Assembly: GCF_000001735.4 (NCBI RefSeq)
Contig: NC_003075.7
Location: 6,759,001-6,823,000, forward strand
Direction: 5' to 3'
DNA length: 64,000 nucleotides
DNA from: Arabidopsis thaliana
Taxonomy: Eukaryota > Streptophyta > Magnoliopsida > Brassicales > Brassicaceae
Part shown: positions 24,501 through 36,873 of the stretch, in pieces
Layout: the number at the start of each line of letters is the position of its first letter
How positions within the stretch are numbered: position 1 is the first letter of the stretch
Program-made: the position numbers and the translations under genes
Notes under the pieces: generated by a model
What the model saw: the letters and a program-made list of their open reading frames with translations, nothing else
Databases searched by the model: none
Told to the model about the DNA's origin: nothing

Positions 24501-25390
24501 CACGTTAGAGGTTTGTTTCTTGAAAAGGCTTTCATGATGTGAAAGTTTCCTAATCTTTGGAGCTAAGCTGATTCTCTTTCTTTCACTCTGCTTTGTAGGA
24601 AATCCACAAATTTTTTGTGGATTATATGATAAGCGACACGCTTGGGGTGATCTCAACTGCACATTTGGTTCACGCAGACCGTGACCCTGAAAAAGCCCGG
24701 AGCCAGAAGTGTCTAGAGTTAGCAAATCTTCACTCTAGGGCTGTTGATTTTGCAAAAACTGGAGCTCCAGCTGAGATGCCTTATGCCTTAAAGCCCAGAG
24801 AGTTCCCTGATTTTCTGGAACGGTTTGAGAAACCAACATACATCTCTGAGTCTGTGTTTGGGAAACTATACCGTGCTGTGAAGAGCTCTCTAGCACAGAG
24901 AAAGCCAGAAGCTGAGAGCGAGGACACGGTAGCTTATGATGTGACACTTGAAGAAGCTGGCTTTGAGAGCTTTATAGAGACAGCGAAAGCCCATAGAGAC
25001 ATGTATGGTGAGAAACTGACCTCGTTGATGATATACTATGGAGCTGCTAACGAAGAGGAGATTCTCACAGGCATTTTGAAAACCAAGGAGATGTATCTGG
25101 CGAGAGATAACCGGAGGTATGGTGATATGAAGGATAGAATTACGCTTTCCGTGAAAGATTTGCATAAAGAGGCCATGGGATGGTTCGAGAAAAGCTGCGA
25201 GGACGAACAACAGAAGAAGAAGCTAGCATCGGCGTGGTACTATGTAACATACAATCCAAACCATCGCGATGAGAAGTTGACATTCTTGAGTTTCCCATGG
25301 ATCGTAGGTGACGTTTTGCTTGATATAAAGGCTGAAAATGCACAGAGACAGAGCGTTGAAGAGAAAACAAGTGGACTTGTATCCATTTGA
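21522..25390 (+). CDS. RDR2: RNA-dependent RNA polymerase 2
   Basis: RDR2 converts Pol IV transcripts into double-stranded RNA, which DCL3 cuts to 24-nt siRNAs for RNA-directed DNA methylation; it acts in the nucleus joined to Pol IV. Exons 21522-22073, 22338-24244, 24360-24510 and 24599-25390 give 1133 residues, the known length. An N-terminal RRM-like region (TVKISNVPQTIVADELLRFL) precedes the RdRP domain. The catalytic motif DLDGD is at 830-834, encoded at the start of exon 3, which marks the RDR alpha clade (RDR1/2/6). Motifs such as DYCFSDGIGKIS and QIRYGGYKGVIAVD are intact. All three introns are GT-AG. Nothing suggests inactivation. Locus At4g11130 from memory. Confidence 0.97.
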
Positions 25391-25769
25391 TTGCCCTATA
25401 TAACACTTGGTGTAGTAGAATTGCTAGTTAAAGGACTATAACGTCGCTTGTATATGTGTCAAAATTATATATGATATATTAACAAGACTTGTGACTTTAT
25501 ATTATGTGTCATTTTGTAATTTTGAATGTGAAAATTATCAAAATGGGAGATTAAATTGGTAAATTACCAGATGATTTATTGGTACAGTTGACAAAGATAT
25601 TGTTGATGCAAAATTAGATAAATGGAGTGCTGGCGTTGACACTAATTCTATTAGTCCATGAGAAACCGATTGTGCTATATCTCTAGCAGTTTGATGTCAG
25701 CTTATGGATTTGATAATATTAGTGAAATTCTTGGAAGATGAAAATAGTAAATAGGTACACTTCATACCT
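25391..25769. other. RDR2 3' flank
   Basis: AT-rich 3' UTR and intergenic DNA with no gene visible. Confidence 0.4.
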
Positions 25770-26195
25770 TAACATATATTCCATTTTTTTTTTCCGACTG
25801 AATGATTTCATTATATTATACGAAAGTAGAATGCATTTTTGAAGTACAACGACGACAAGAGACGAACTCTGTCGGGAACTAAGCCGGCGGAATACATCAA
25901 TATCCCCGGAAACCTAAGCCCAAAAGAGGGAAGCAAACTATAAGCATAAAAGTACAAGAAGGTAAGCTTAAAAGAAACTTAAGATCTAAATCTGAAACTC
26001 AAAACATCAAAACCTGCAACCAATCCCAAAGTAACAGTTGGCGTCGGGCCGAAACCAAGAAACATGAGCCACAAGAAGAACCAACCAAGCATGCAAACTC
26101 CAAAGGACAGGAGATCCCGAAGAAGAACGAAACCGAAGGCTCAACCAGCAACAACCCAACAGAATAGAGAGCAGGATGTAACATATATTCCATTT
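25770..26195 (-). mobile_element. Retroposon insertion with a 17-bp target-site duplication
   Basis: TAACATATATTCCATTT occurs at 25770-25786 and, identical, at 26179-26195. Between them are 392 bp of higher GC content than the flanks. Read on the minus strand, the insert ends in ATGAAATCATTCAGTCGG followed by a poly(A) run (the T-run at 25787-25793). A long perfect duplication with a poly(A) end is the mark of LINE-type target-primed reverse transcription. It may be a 5'-truncated L1-type LINE or another reverse-transcribed RNA. I saw no clear Pol III A/B boxes, so a SINE is less likely. Confidence 0.75.
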
Positions 26196-26984
26196 ATTAG
26201 ATACATCATTTATTATTTAGTTTGTTATTTAAGTTCTAAGACACAATTAAGTCATAATTTTAAATTTGTTGATGTGTCATGATTTTAAAATCCTCTTATT
26301 TGTTGATGTGGCCTCAATGAGCTTCTTTTTATTAGTAGTATTTATTTCTACATGTTATGGTTCTTCTGAAGAGCTTTCTATCTCACTAGGAAAAAATAAT
26401 TTGTGAGTTTGGATTTAATTAGCGAACCATATTTCTACATTTTTGATAGGTGCTTGTGCTTAGTGCTTGTAATATGTGTCAAGGCAGAGGAGGAGAAAAA
26501 GGATAATGAGCTTTCAAAGATTGAGGGTGTTAACGGCATGGAAGAAGATTAGACGTTGGAAAAGATTACCATACCAATGAACAAATTAGCCCAAGAACGA
26601 ACTACATATGGAGAGGGTCACATATGCGTTTGAAGGAGAATGCTTAGGATAGTAAGAAGGGTTTGGTGTATGGGTAAATTGCTTCACATATAATAGTTTT
26701 AGTCATTTATGCGAATAACTATAATAATCGTGCAAGGTTTTGGTGAATTAATATATTCTCAAGTTCAACTATTGTGTGTTGGTTTGGTTTTGTTTTCAAT
26801 ATGTCGTAGTTGACGATTACATAGTATTAAGGCTAACATTGAGAGGAGATAAAGAAATGAGAAAGCAAAGCAAGTGGCATAAACGAATACCGATACGAAA
26901 GAGAGTTGTGAGTTTGATTAATATGTGCCACATCTGATATACCTCGATTTTTACTGATTTTTGGTATGATTTAGGTATAGCTTT
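26196..26984. other. Intergenic DNA, possible decayed exon
   Basis: A GC-richer patch near 26480-26550 could encode KAEEEKDNELSKIEGVNGME and then a stop. No start or parent gene is recognisable, so I do not call a gene. Confidence 0.2.
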
Positions 26985-29335
26985 TACATTGGTATTATTG
27001 TGCGAGAAAGACAATTGTTGATTCATGTCCTTTTTAATTACATACGGTGGACAATTGTTGAGCACTCCTAAAAATAGTTAATAGTAGGGCATGTGACAGA
27101 ATACCAATTCTTCACAATGGAATAATTAGCTATAATATCATTTATGTTTGATCGTTTGTAAATCGTAAATCGAGAGAAGCACGTCTAAACAATCATAACG
27201 ATTTTGGTGTCAAATGAAGATGAAATGCATCTTTAGGATAACAAAAATTGAAACTTTTCCAATATTTGTTTACTTTTTAGCACTAAATAAGAAAGAAATT
27301 GAGTACTTAGTCGCACTTGCAATTATCCCTTCCATGTTAAATAAGTAATTATATACTTAATAAATAAACAAAACAAGAACAAATGATACTTCTGTTTGGG
27401 ACGTTGATCATTGTTTTTGATATATTTTAGTTTTTTTTACCAATACAATTATTTGTTATAGATGATTCTTAGACGCTACATTACTTTCGGATATCATCAA
27501 CTCAAAATTTAATGTTGGTGCTTCCTTTTATGAGGCAATGAACATCACAAATACAAGTTTCACCTGAAACAAGCACAAAACTACCACTTTTAATAATAAT
27601 GTGATGCCTCTTAATCAATATGCCTCGTCGATAGAGCAAAAGGATTACCAGAATCTTAGTCAAATAGGATTGCCTACATTAGTGAACTTGGACCCGAAAA
27701 TTAGAGAAAGGGCATTATGTAATCTTTGTGAACAAAAAACATCAAAAGCTATATACTAATAAGATTATAGAGAACTCGAAAACCATAATACATCGGAAAA
27801 AACTCAATAGTAAGAGAAAAAAAAATACTAAGGTTATTGCAAAAAAAAGTTGGGAAGCTTGCTTGGATCGTGAAACCAAAAGGTCAGAAAACCGATTTTA
27901 GGATTTTGATTTTTGATATGGTTGTCATTGATTATTAGGAAATGTTCATGTAAACTAACAAATTGACCTCAATGTCAAAAATATTCAACCTTACATGATT
28001 TATGATTAAAATACTCAGTGATGATAGGAGCAAGAAAGAAAGTAAGAATTGCGTTGATCAGAAAATCAAGATATCCAACTTGTGGAGGTTTTGATTCACG
28101 ATGCAATTCTCACCTTCTTTCATGCCATGACCATCACTCATAATTATCTCTCAGTTATATTTGCTTTATGTTTCTTTGTGGTGTAAAAAAATAGTCATGC
28201 ACTTGTGATCTTATATAGGAAGAATCAAGGATAAGGGATAAGGATGTGAGAATCCAAATATTATTAATTTCAACAAATATTAGATAAGAAAAAAAATCTA
28301 ACAAAATCTTAAAATCCACACATTCTATTTTTTCTATTAATACCATTAAAACAATTTTGAATATTTTGTTTGAAAACTTAATGAATAAAATAAGGTTATT
28401 CTATTTTTATACCTCTATGTTTATCTTCATGTTTTCCACTTTTGTGGCTAGTTTTCACTTTCACTTTCACTTTCTATGTTTTGTAAATTTCATTTTCACT
28501 TAAGAGCATCTCATCCACAAGTTCTAACAAGGGTTATGACCAATAAAAAAATAAAAATAGATACTAAATTATGAGTGAGTTTGAGAAACCTTTCTCAACT
28601 GAGAGACCATAAAAACGTACCTTAACACATGCCTTGTTATAATTGGGTAAATTGTTCTTTTATACTTTAATCTTTATAAATAATAATATTATACTACAAT
28701 AATTTATTTTGAGAAAATAATAGCGTTTCTATTGCAGTGATTCTCTTATACCTTTGTCAAAACCTAAAAGCTTTTATGGCCGTGTTCGGGAAAGTATAAA
28801 CCCAAACTCTTTCTTTGTTTGAATCTCTCTCGCCACCTTCATCTTCTTCCATGTATATTTCTTGTCGGCCACAAGTCTCTACTTGTGTGCCGTTGCTGTT
28901 TGGTCCTCTTAAAGATATATATCTATCGCTTGTATTCCTCTTTAATTTGTTACTTGGAATTGTAGCTCTTCATCTTTCCCTCTATACATATCTCATTTTA
29001 ACATCATCCATAAAAGTTATATTCTAGAATGAGTTCGTAAAGTAAAAGAACTTATGTATGATCAATCTTTAGAACTCTTCAATTTCCATTATGCTTTACT
29101 TTTATTTGGATTGCGCCTATTTAACAAGACTTATTTGTCTAGAAAGCCTAACAAACTTCAAAAATTATAAGATCATGTACTTTCTTAATGACTTACGAAA
29201 TCAGGTCGTTTTACTTATTTAAAATGACGTTTTTACCCTCACATGAATGTAAACAATAACCCAAATGAACATCTATTCACGTTCTTCAGTGATTAAAAAT
29301 TTAAAAACACAATAAAACTAAGACTGAATAACCAT

Positions 29336-29550
29336 AATTTCTATCACAAAATTCATGAAATTGGTTGCTTGGGTTCCCTTTTTCCATCATTAGGGTTTAG
29401 TTTTCACTAATGAAAAACTATTTGAATTTTATGGAGAAATGATTTCTATCACAAAATTTCATGAAATTGGTTGCTTGGGTTCCTTTATCCCATAATTAAG
29501 TTTTAGTTTTCATTAACTAAAAACAATTTGAATTTTATAGAGAAATGATA
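29336..29550. repeat. About 105-bp tandem duplication
   Basis: Copies at 29337-29440 and 29441-29549 both contain ATGAAATTGGTTGCTTGGGT and TTTGAATTTTAT followed by GAGAAATGAT. It is a local duplication within unit A of the larger repeat. Confidence 0.7.
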
Positions 29551-31178
29551 AAAAGGAAGAAATCATGAAAAAAAAAGAACGATGAAGATGAGCGAAGAAG
29601 AAGAAGAAAGAAGAAAGAAAGCAGGGGTAAAAATGTCAATTCCAAGTTCTTAAAGTACTATTTTTCAAAGCCTAAATGGAAAGATCCTAAAATCAAAGTT
29701 TTTGGCAAAAAAAGCCTTATTTTGACAATAACCCCATTTAACAATGTTTTGTATTCTCTTCAGAGAATTTAATGCATAAGAATAAAAAATGGTTATGTGT
29801 ATAAAACTAGGTTTAAGAAAAATCAGACTAGCTTTAGGTCTAGTGAGAATCATCACTTCCATGTACACGTCTTCGAAACGGAAATTTTATCAAGGAAATA
29901 TGTCACATAGCACAGAACATCTACTAAATGAGGCAGAAACTAGCACTGCAAATCTATGCTAGGTTTGTACTTTTGTGCTTCTTGTTGTGACTAAGAGTCA
30001 TGGTATTAATAAGAAGGAAAGTAGTTATAATAGCATCAAAGTTTTACATAAATCTTTTGTAAACAAGATTTCAATGTTAGTTGGATATACTTTTTAGTAT
30101 TATTATTGGATTTTATAATCCAAAACCTTAATCTTAATGTCCAATTAAGTTTTTTAGGATTTGATTTCCTAACTAGGTAAATCAGTTCTCTCTTTACAGT
30201 TTTCATTTTATTTGGATGTTATCAATGTCAACCAATATTCTTGATTTGTTTTAAAATATTTGTCACTTACTAAACTTAAGATATAACATAGTGAAAACAT
30301 CTAGCAAAAATAGATATCTTGTGCATGCTTGGATTTTTAGGTCTGATTAGGATTTTTATTTATGCTTCTTTAAAGCTTACAGAGTAAAAACATTTGTATT
30401 ATTATATAAGGTAGACAATTGTAGAGAGTCATGTTCATTTTGCATATGGTAGGCAACTATTGAACACTCTTTTAAAAAGAAAACATTAGGGGATCAGACA
30501 TGGTACTAGTTCATTATAATGGATTGCTTAGTTGTAAAATCATTTTGTTTGATGTTTCTAGCTCGTACAACAAAACAAGCACGATGCAAATAATTCTAAA
30601 CGAGTTTTGTGCTAAAATGAATATGAAATGCGTATATAGGAAAACTAAAAGTTGAAACTCCTCCTATATTGATTTCCTCTTTGGCACTAAATGGTATATA
30701 TTACAATAAATGTAAAACTAATAAAAATAAAAAATGAAGTTGCACTTGCAGTTATCGTCTCCATGTTAGTGAGGCCAGCCCTGTGGAGATCAAGACAAAA
30801 CATTTTCTTGGGGCCCTAAATCTTAAAGGGTAATATGCATAGTTCATCAGACTTAAAAACATAGAAATTAATAATAATAAATAAATAAATAAATAAAGAA
30901 TTATATAGATCATCGACCCTCAAAATCGCTAATGTTTTTTACCCCATAAAACTCAAAATCACCTCAGCCTATTAGGTAACCAATTTTATTATTAAAAAAA
31001 TGATATTTTGTGTGGGATAATGATCATTGAACATTTCTTTTTTCTTTTTTCTCTCTTTTTAGTATGTTTTAGTTATTTTTTATTATTGAATGAATACCTT
31101 TATTTGTTATAGATGATTCCAATATAGCAACTCAAGTTGAAAACCTTTAGCCCAATAATATGGTTAGCTAGTCAAATA

Positions 31179-31718
31179 CAGTAAAATCTCTATAAATTAA
31201 TAATGTTGGGACTGCACAATTTTATTAATTTAGAGAGGTTTTAATTTATCGATAAATTAATCAATATTAATTTATAGAGAGAATTTCCAAATTTAGTAAC
31301 TTTTAAAAAATTATATAAGATTTTTTAATTATAAAAAATATCTTTCTAGAATTAATTACAAGTAAAAAAATAATATCATGTCTAGGAAACAAAACCAGAA
31401 AAATTTAATATAGTAATTATAACTAAATTTCAAATAGGAATCAATACAAATTTAAGCAAAAACAAATATTAGAAATATATTTCAAAAACAATTCTTACAT
31501 ATAATGTATATATATAATTGATATATCTATGCAATTATTAATTTATAATATTGATGGGACCATATATATATTTACATAGAACTTTCAAAAAAGTTATTAT
31601 CTTATTAATTTTTTGATTTGTGTCACTTTTTACACTGGTCCCGAATCGGGACCAGAAAAATTTATTAATTTATAAAGATTATTAATTTATCGAGTATTAA
31701 TTTATAGAGGTTTTACTG
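31179..31718. mobile_element. Emigrant-like MITE (Tc1/mariner-pogo group), 540 bp
   Basis: The left end reads CAGTAAAATCTCTATAAATT and the right end, reversed, reads CAGTAAAACCTCTATAAATT, a 24-bp inverted repeat counting the following AATA, with one mismatch. TA dinucleotides flank it at 31177-31178 and 31719-31720. Length 540 bp, TA duplication and terminal sequence agree with the Emigrant MITE family, which is mobilised by pogo-type elements such as Lemi1. No transposase is encoded. Confidence 0.88.
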
Positions 31719-33935
31719 TACTGCGTCCTTTTAATTAAGTCATTTATTAGTAAAAATATCTTTGTTTGAATAAGGGAAATATTTGTTGAATAAGTTTAAT
31801 AGATTTACTTTTTGTGATGATCATTATTTATAAACGTAGTCGTTATACGTTCTAACTGTTTCACTCTAGGCTTCATAAATTTAATCTTTTAGTTGTCACT
31901 AGTCAAAGTCTCAGTTGTAATTCCACACTTGTTGAGAATACTTATTAAAAAGAATTAAAAATAACAATTTAACTGTGACACAAATATATATAAAATGAAC
32001 ATACAAGTTTACCACTACATTAAAAGATATTTATTAATAAGATTATACAAAACTCAAAAAACCTAATACATGGAGTGAGAAAAAAAACTCAATGGTAAGA
32101 GATTAAAATATTAAAATATCAAGTGAAGGTCATTGCAAACAAAAAAAGATGAAGCTTGATTGGATCACGAACCAAAAGGTCAGTTCCCAATTTTAGGGTT
32201 TTGATTTTTGATCCAAGGAAACTTTATCTCCCTTGTGACATGATTGTCATTATTATAAATTTTCGTAAAATAACAAATTGACCTCTATGTAAAAACTATT
32301 AAATAGTACAAGATCTAAGATTTAATACTCAGTGATTATCATGGCTAGGAAAAAGGTACGACTTGCAGTGATAATCATGGAGGTTTTGATTCACGATTCA
32401 TGCAAGTCTCACCTTCTTCCATGCCATGGCCATCACTCATAATTATCTCTCACTTAGATTTGCTTTATTTTCTTTATGGTGTAAAAAGAGAGTCATGCCC
32501 TTATTATCTTATATAGAAAGAATCAAGGATAAGAGATAAGGATGTGAGAATCCAAAATATTATGAATTTTAACAAATATTAGATAAGTAGAAAATCTAAC
32601 AAAATCCGAAAATCTACATATACTATTTTCTTATGTTAATACCATTTTAGACTTAAAATTTGTTTGAATGGATTTTGTTGGAAACTTAATTAAAAAATAT
32701 ATATTATTCTATTTTATACCATTATATTTATCTTCATCTTTCCAACTTGTGACTCATTTTTACTTTCACTTTCTAGGTATCTTAATCTTTCCAACTTGTG
32801 ATTCATTTTTACTTTCACTTTCACTTTTTAGGTTTGTAAATTTCATTACACTTATACAGCTATCGACACCTAAAAGAATTTACAGTCGTGTTCAGAAAAG
32901 TACAAACCCCAACTCTTTCTACGTTTGAATTTCTCTCCCTATGCACTTCGTCTTCTTCCATGTATATTTCTTTGTCAGTTTTAAGTTCATGTTTGCGTAT
33001 CGTTTTTGTTTGATCCTCCTATAAATAAATATATATCTCCTTATATACACTTCAAAAAAAACAATTATTATTACCGTCTGAAAACACTATCATTTAATAC
33101 AATAGCGGTTTTAGAAACGCTCTGTCATCGGCCACAAGATTTATTCTTCTTTGTCCCTTCAAACTCTAGGTCATCTTTCTCTCTGGATATATCTTAGTTT
33201 CACATTATCTATAAAATTAATACTGTAGAATGAGTATATAAAATACGTATTGCACATGACCAATTTTTATAACTCTTCAATTTCCATTACGCATCTTCTT
33301 TTGATAGGGCCTATACAATAACATTTTGTGTTTTTTTTTTTGCATGAGTACATTAATGCATAAGAATGACAAATGGACATAGGTATGAAACTGGATTTAA
33401 TTTTTTTCATACTGAAGATGAAACTAGCTCTGCAAATATATGCTAAGTTTGTGCTATTGTGTTTCTGGTTTTGGACTAGGAATATTGGCTTATGTATCTG
33501 GTTTTTATGCTGGCATTTAAGAAAAAGTTGGTATCATAGGATCAAAGATTTACATAAATATTTTGTAAGCAGATTTCGTTGTTAGTTGGATATAGTTTTT
33601 TAGAATTATTATTGCTTTTATAATCCGAAAACCCAATCACATCGTCCAATTAAGTATTTTAGGATATTTTTTCCTACCTAGGTAAACAAATTCTCTCTTT
33701 ACGATTTCCATTTTATTTGGATTTGATCAATGTCAAACGATTATTTTGATTTTTTAAAAATGTTTATCACTTACTAAACTTAAGGTATGACGAAATGGAA
33801 ACATTTGTGTTTTAAATCAGAGCAAAAATATATATTTTGTGCATGCCTACAAGGATTTTGATTTATACATACTTAAAACATGTGTATTATTAAATCGAAA
33901 TATAAATCACATTTTAGATAACACATTGGTGTTAT

Positions 33936-34814
33936 TATATGAGCTAGATAATTGCAGAGACTCTTGTCCTATTTGTAGCTCCTCCTTCATTTCATTGACC
34001 AGAGATTCAAAACTCTCTAAAAACAATTATTTTTAATAGGACATTTTAGCCGTTTTTGTTTGCTCCTCCTACATACTGTTCAAAACTCTTGAAAACCTTT
34101 TTTTCCAAACGGACAATGGACCATGGGCTTACAAAGACTTCACGTTTACTACAATACAAACGTACGTGAGTAGATTAAATTTTATACTTTGGACTTGTCA
34201 CTTGTAAAACTAAAAACCAGACTAAACGGTCCTAGCTGGTCCACATCACTGCCACCAACAATCCAACATGTCAACACAATCCCATAAAAATGAATGTCGT
34301 GCTCTCTTATGGGCCTTACCATTTGTGTGGGTTTTGCAGCTCTCAAATCACACTTGAAAAAGACGCTCAACTTCAACTAGAACCTTTTCTCCCTTTTTGA
34401 AATTAACACTGACAATGATCGAAATCCCTTTAACTTTGGTCCAATATCTCTATATGATAAGTCACAATGTTACGATGAAATCTTCAGTCTTCGGACAATA
34501 AGTTGATTAATGTTTCAAGGTTTCTAATACTAGCTAGGTAAGAAAAAAATAAATAACAAGTGAAGTGCATAGGAATGACACGAGAAGTGTACGTGAAGAG
34601 TGAAAACATTCAATAAATTTGTGAGTGAGGATAAATATAAGATTCTATCTATCTATCTCGTGTATTTAATGAGCACTGCAACATTTCATGAGACCTATTG
34701 TTATACTAGTCGTCCTCTACGTATACACTACGCATATCTTGTTTACCATTTGAACATTTATGATTTTTACCTCATCATTAGTAATTTATTAGACTATTGC
34801 GGTAGTTATTACAA
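33936..34814. other. Intergenic DNA
   Basis: AT-rich and gene-free apart from remnants of the larger duplication at its left edge. Confidence 0.4.
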
Positions 34815-35191
34815 TGTCTCACATTGTTTGGGATTAAAAATTTTGGGCATTACATAAAGAATGTAACAATCATTAATTCTTTAAGTAGTGTTTTGGTTAA
34901 GTTATATCACATTCCTAATATAGTATCAGAGCCTATGATTGGCCCAACAGACAAATTCCGACAAAAATGGTTTTCCACTTATATAGTCCATACAAGTAGT
35001 ATGTCTTGTTGTATTTCCGAGATGTTGGACTTGGACTGTTTTTCGTTGGACCGTTTCCCATCTATATTTCAAAAACGCGTATTAGAATATCCTACATCGC
35101 TTCAGATTAAAATCTTAGACATAATATAAAAGATATAGCAATCTTTGACTTTTGAGCTAGCTTTTGGATTAGTTAGATCACATTTCTAATA
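34815..35191 (+). mobile_element. TRIM-type miniature LTR retrotransposon (Katydid-like)
   Basis: Two diverged direct repeats of about 105 bp lie at 34815-34920 (TGTCTCACATTG to CACATTCCTAATA) and 35088-35191 (TATCCTACATCG to CACATTTCTAATA). Right after the first repeat, TAGTATCAGAGC at 34921 differs by one base from TGGTATCAGAGC, the primer-binding site for initiator tRNA-Met. The whole element is 377 bp with no coding capacity, which fits a terminal-repeat retrotransposon in miniature. A clean 5-bp target duplication is not visible, so it is old or an end is slightly misplaced. Confidence 0.75.
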
Positions 35192-35929
35192 ATGGTTATT
35201 CCTCGACTAGACCGACTTGATTTTAATTTGTTCGTATATAGGAATGTATGCTCTATGAAAATAGAAATTGTCAATAAAAAAGCTGCCCATTATAAGACAT
35301 GTCACAGGTATAGAGACTTAAAACGGAAATAGAAAAAGTTACTATAGAGTTAAAAAAGAACAAAAGTTAAAGTACTACTGTATTATAGAAGTTTTTCCAC
35401 ACATGTAGCTTTCTTAAAGTTCAAAATAATATGAGTTGGTATGAATCAAATTCATTTTTTTGCATAGACACTTGCCAGGATTCGATTCTCCCCCACGTGT
35501 AATTCTAAAACATTTGCTCCAAAAGTAGAACAATTATGGTTTGCTAATATTGCTATTTGTCAAATAAACCCAATAAAAAGAAAGATTAACCAAAGCTTTT
35601 CACAAATTCGGTGATTCCTCGTCACGTGAGACAACACGTGATACGTCAAAAGACCAAAAGAAGAAAGAAAAGTAGTAAAGCGTGAAGAAACTCGTGCGTG
35701 TTTTGCCTCCACGCCGTTCATATACAGACGTTACTTAACGGCTAACGCCAAAAAGTTCACCATTTACCATTAGTTTTATTTAAAAATAAAATCACCATTA
35801 ATTAAGTTACAAAAAAGTTTAATATATTTAACAAATCTTCATTCAAAAAATAAATCGCCGTTTTTTTTTAATCCTCGCCGTCGCCGGTAACAAAACTTCA
35901 CTAAACGCCGTTAAACGGCCAGTTATTTC
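35192..35929. other. CRF1 3' flank
   Basis: This is intergenic DNA. CACGTG-type and ACGT-containing motifs lie near 35490-35660 (for example GTCACGTGAGACAACACGTG at 35622). They may belong to CRF1's 3' side or to no gene; nothing else is visible. Confidence 0.3.
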
Positions 35930-36793
35930 TTAAACAGTTAAGACAGGATCCGACCCGAATAAATCCCCAATATCTTGAAAATGGTCCTCAACGTGCCAGC
36001 TGGAGAATCCAGACCCAGACCCGAATCCAAACCCGGATCCAAAACTCATATCCGCAAAAAGATTATCTCCAAATAAATCGCCGCCGAAACTTTCACTCAT
36101 CGACGTCGAGAAACCAAAAACGTCGTCGTCCGAGAACAACGGCGCCGAGAAATCTGAACCGTTAAAAGACGGCTCCTTTTTAACCACAATCTCCGCCGTC
36201 GATACACCGACAAACTCCTCTTTAACCGCAGTAGACTCGCCGGAGAACGGAGATTCGAGAACAGAAACCGGCGAACGAAGACATTCTCCACCGCCAATGA
36301 TAAAATCCGAAACTCCTTTCACCTCCGTCGAAGCTTCTTCAACATTCTCCGTCACCGGAGGAGGAGGGAAGTTAAGCTCTGCGTTAGGACCACGTAGCTG
36401 AATAGCTGCGTTATCGTAAACAATGGCAGCTTCCTCCGCCGTGTCAAAAGTACCTAACCAAACCCTAACACGTCTACTCGGATCTCTAATCTCCGCCGCC
36501 CATTTTCCCCACGGTCTTTGCCTCACTCCACGAAACTTCCTCGTCGCCGTCGTAACAACCACTGGAACAGTAACAACGCGCTTCTTTCTCTTCTTCTTCA
36601 TCGGCTTCTCTTTATCAGAAACCACCGAATCAAGCACCACTTCCTTCACGTACTTCTTAACACGACGTCGTTTTGTAGATAATGCATCAAAATCAACTTC
36701 TTCTTCTTCGTCGCTTGACGAATCTGTTGCGTAAGGATCAGTAACAGAGATTCGTAAGATTCTTGGGAGAGAAACTTTCTTCTCTGTCTCCAT
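35930..36793 (-). CDS. CRF1: Cytokinin response factor 1 (AP2/ERF, group VI)
   Basis: A nuclear transcription factor of the CRF clade, which acts downstream of the cytokinin phosphorelay in cotyledon, leaf and embryo development. One exon, 287 residues. The N-terminal CRF motif ([20 protein letters not shown]) is at residues 9-28. A basic stretch, MKKKRKKR, follows, and one AP2 domain spans about 86-143 ([20 protein letters not shown] through AELNFP). The C-terminal half is acidic and Gly/Phe-rich, as expected of an activation domain, and has the clade's [10 protein letters not shown] motif. Coding GC is clearly above the flanks. A TATA-type sequence lies at 36864-36873 on the same strand. 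It matches my recollection of At4g11140. Confidence 0.96.
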
Positions 36794-36863
36794 TTTTTAA
36801 ATCTCTCTCTTTAAAACTGTTGTAATAGTTTTAACTTATGTGTGTTCTTCTTTGTGTCGTGTG

Positions 36864-36873
36864 TTTATATATA
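36864..36873 (-). promoter_or_regulatory. CRF1 TATA box
   Basis: Read on the minus strand this is TTTATATATAAA-like sequence about 70 bp before the start codon, a reasonable TATA box for CRF1. Confidence 0.45.

Larger units (their letters stand above)
26985..33935. repeat. Diverged tandem duplication, units of about 3.4-3.5 kb
   Basis: Unit A is about 26985-30395 and unit B about 30396-33935. Matching landmarks keep the same order: 27030 with 30435, 28120 with 32410, 28225 with 32521, 28815 with 32920, 29780 with 33350, and 30035 with 33540. One pair both reads GATAAGGATGTGAGAATCCA (28238 and 32534). Unit B carries extra DNA, including the MITE at 31179-31718 and GC-richer sequence near 30770-30980. 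The first part of the unit appears again near 33925-33990. I find no gene inside either unit. Confidence 0.65.

Noticed and set aside
28815..29027. 70-codon hydrophobic ORF, and its partner at 32668-32928
   Set aside because: They lie in duplicated AT-rich DNA, the two copies do not conserve the reading frame, and the composition is low-complexity.
34600..35129. ORFs across the TRIM element
   Set aside because: They run through LTR and primer-site sequence and have no recognisable product.
36097..36734. ORFs at 36097-36297 (-) and 36423-36734 (+) over CRF1
   Set aside because: They are out-of-frame shadows of a GC-rich single-exon gene.
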